DNA of 5,614 bases from Gammaproteobacteria bacterium. Lineage in GTDB: Bacteria > Pseudomonadota > Gammaproteobacteria > Pseudomonadales > Azotimanducaceae. Position 1 is the stretch's first letter. Each line of letters opens with the position of its first letter. A program made the translations under genes and the position numbers. The notes under the pieces were generated by a model that did not search any database, was not told the DNA's origin, and saw only the letters and a list, made by a program, of their open reading frames with translations. Positions 5,224-5,614 of this stretch are shown piece by piece. The stretch covers positions 1 to 5,614 of the forward strand of contig JABIVN010000039.1 in assembly GCA_018667205.1 (NCBI GenBank), read 5' to 3'.

Positions 5224-5614
5224 ATGAGATTTGGATTGTTCGGCATCAACACTGGCCCCTGCGGGGATCCAGACGTCATGCGCAATGTTTCAGTGGCAGC
5301 AGAAAATGCTGGTTTTGAATCACTTTGGACTGCCGAGCATGTTGTACTGCCAGACCCCCAGGCCCCCCCTTCGCCTGCCCCGCCCCTTGCATCGTTCATC
5401 CATCCCTTTACTGCATTGTCATTTATCGCCGCCGCTACCGACAAAATACTACTCGGCACGGGCATTACACTAATTGCCCAAAGGAATGCAGTCGTGCTAG
5501 CCAAAGAGACCGCTAGCGTTGACCAACTATCCAAAGGTCGCCTCTTGTTCGGCGTCGGCGCGGGTTATCTAAAACAGGAATTCGAAGCACTGGGCATTAA
5601 TTTTGAGGAACGCG
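5224..5614 (+). CDS. LLM-class (luciferase-like, F420-type) oxidoreductase, 5' part
   Basis: The frame is open from ATG 5224 to the window end with 130 residues and no stop; the family is about 280-300 residues, so slightly less than half is present. The N-terminus MRFGLFGIN is the first strand of the TIM barrel. Residues 24-44 (VAAENAGFESLWTAEHVVLP) match the family block in which the TAEH segment lines the cofactor/substrate side. HPFTALSFIAAATDKILLGTGI (60-81) and LIAQRNAVVLAKETASVDQL (83-102), then SKGRLLFGVGAGYLKQEFEALG (103-124), match closely the TIGR03619-like branch of bacterial luciferase-fold enzymes, often annotated F420-dependent. These catalyse hydride transfer or monooxygenation on small organic molecules; the substrate is unknown, and F420 rather than FMN use is only the family annotation. 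A Pro-rich insert (PDPQAPPSPAPP, 43-54) sits in the usual variable loop. It lies 157 bases after the ligase gene with its own ribosome site, so it is probably a separate unit with no polysaccharide role. Confidence 0.88.
   Translation, partial: MRFGLFGINTGPCGDPDVMRNVSVAAENAGFESLWTAEHVVLPDPQAPPSPAPPLASFIHPFTALSFIAAATDKILLGTGITLIAQRNAVVLAKETASVDQLSKGRLLFGVGAGYLKQEFEALGINFEER

Overview
The window looks like chromosomal DNA of a Gram-negative, probably marine gammaproteobacterium. The reasons are an outer-membrane porin of the TorF type with a signal peptide and C-terminal Phe, a YedI-type DUF808 inner-membrane protein, a Wzz/GumC-like chain-length protein with an O-antigen-ligase-type protein, and a luciferase-like oxidoreductase of the F420-type branch seen in many marine and soil proteobacteria. 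The taxonomic placement is inference. No rRNA, tRNA, CRISPR array, insertion sequence or phage gene was found.

Layout. (1) 1-693, plus strand: 3' part of a DUF808 (YedI-like) membrane protein gene. It converges on a minus-strand porin gene (778-1431), and one bidirectional intrinsic terminator (692-718) lies between them. (2) 1438-1514: upstream of the porin come a good Shine-Dalgarno site and then three 21-bp tandem repeats, each junction carrying the small dyad AACATTGTT. (3) 1515-1941: about 430 bases with no convincing gene. It holds an AT-rich stretch and a striking 64-nt two-part inverted repeat (1598-1661) with a perfect 17-bp stem. (4) 1942-3614, minus strand: a two-gene operon with a Wzz/GumC-like polysaccharide co-polymerase and a small membrane-anchored TPR-like protein, joined by a 1-base TAGTG stop/start overlap. 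(5) 3615-3761: a divergent intergenic region. It contains a strong Shine-Dalgarno followed by a four-codon ORF in the Wzz leader, while neither flanking gene has a clear Shine-Dalgarno of its own. (6) 3762-5066, plus strand: a polytopic O-antigen ligase/Wzy-like protein. (7) 5224 to the window end, plus strand: the 5' part of a TIGR03619-like LLM-class oxidoreductase gene.

How the genes work together. The three middle genes (small TPR-like protein, chain-length protein, ligase/polymerase) form a compact module for exporting or finishing a surface polysaccharide. No glycosyltransferase, flippase or sugar-nucleotide gene is in view. The porin, the DUF808 protein and the LLM oxidoreductase look like unrelated neighbours.

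Nothing here amounts to a clearly new biological system. The parts most worth a second look are the 21-bp repeat array in the porin 5' region, the large hairpin, the uncharacterised TPR-like partner of the Wzz protein, and the mini-ORF in the Wzz leader.
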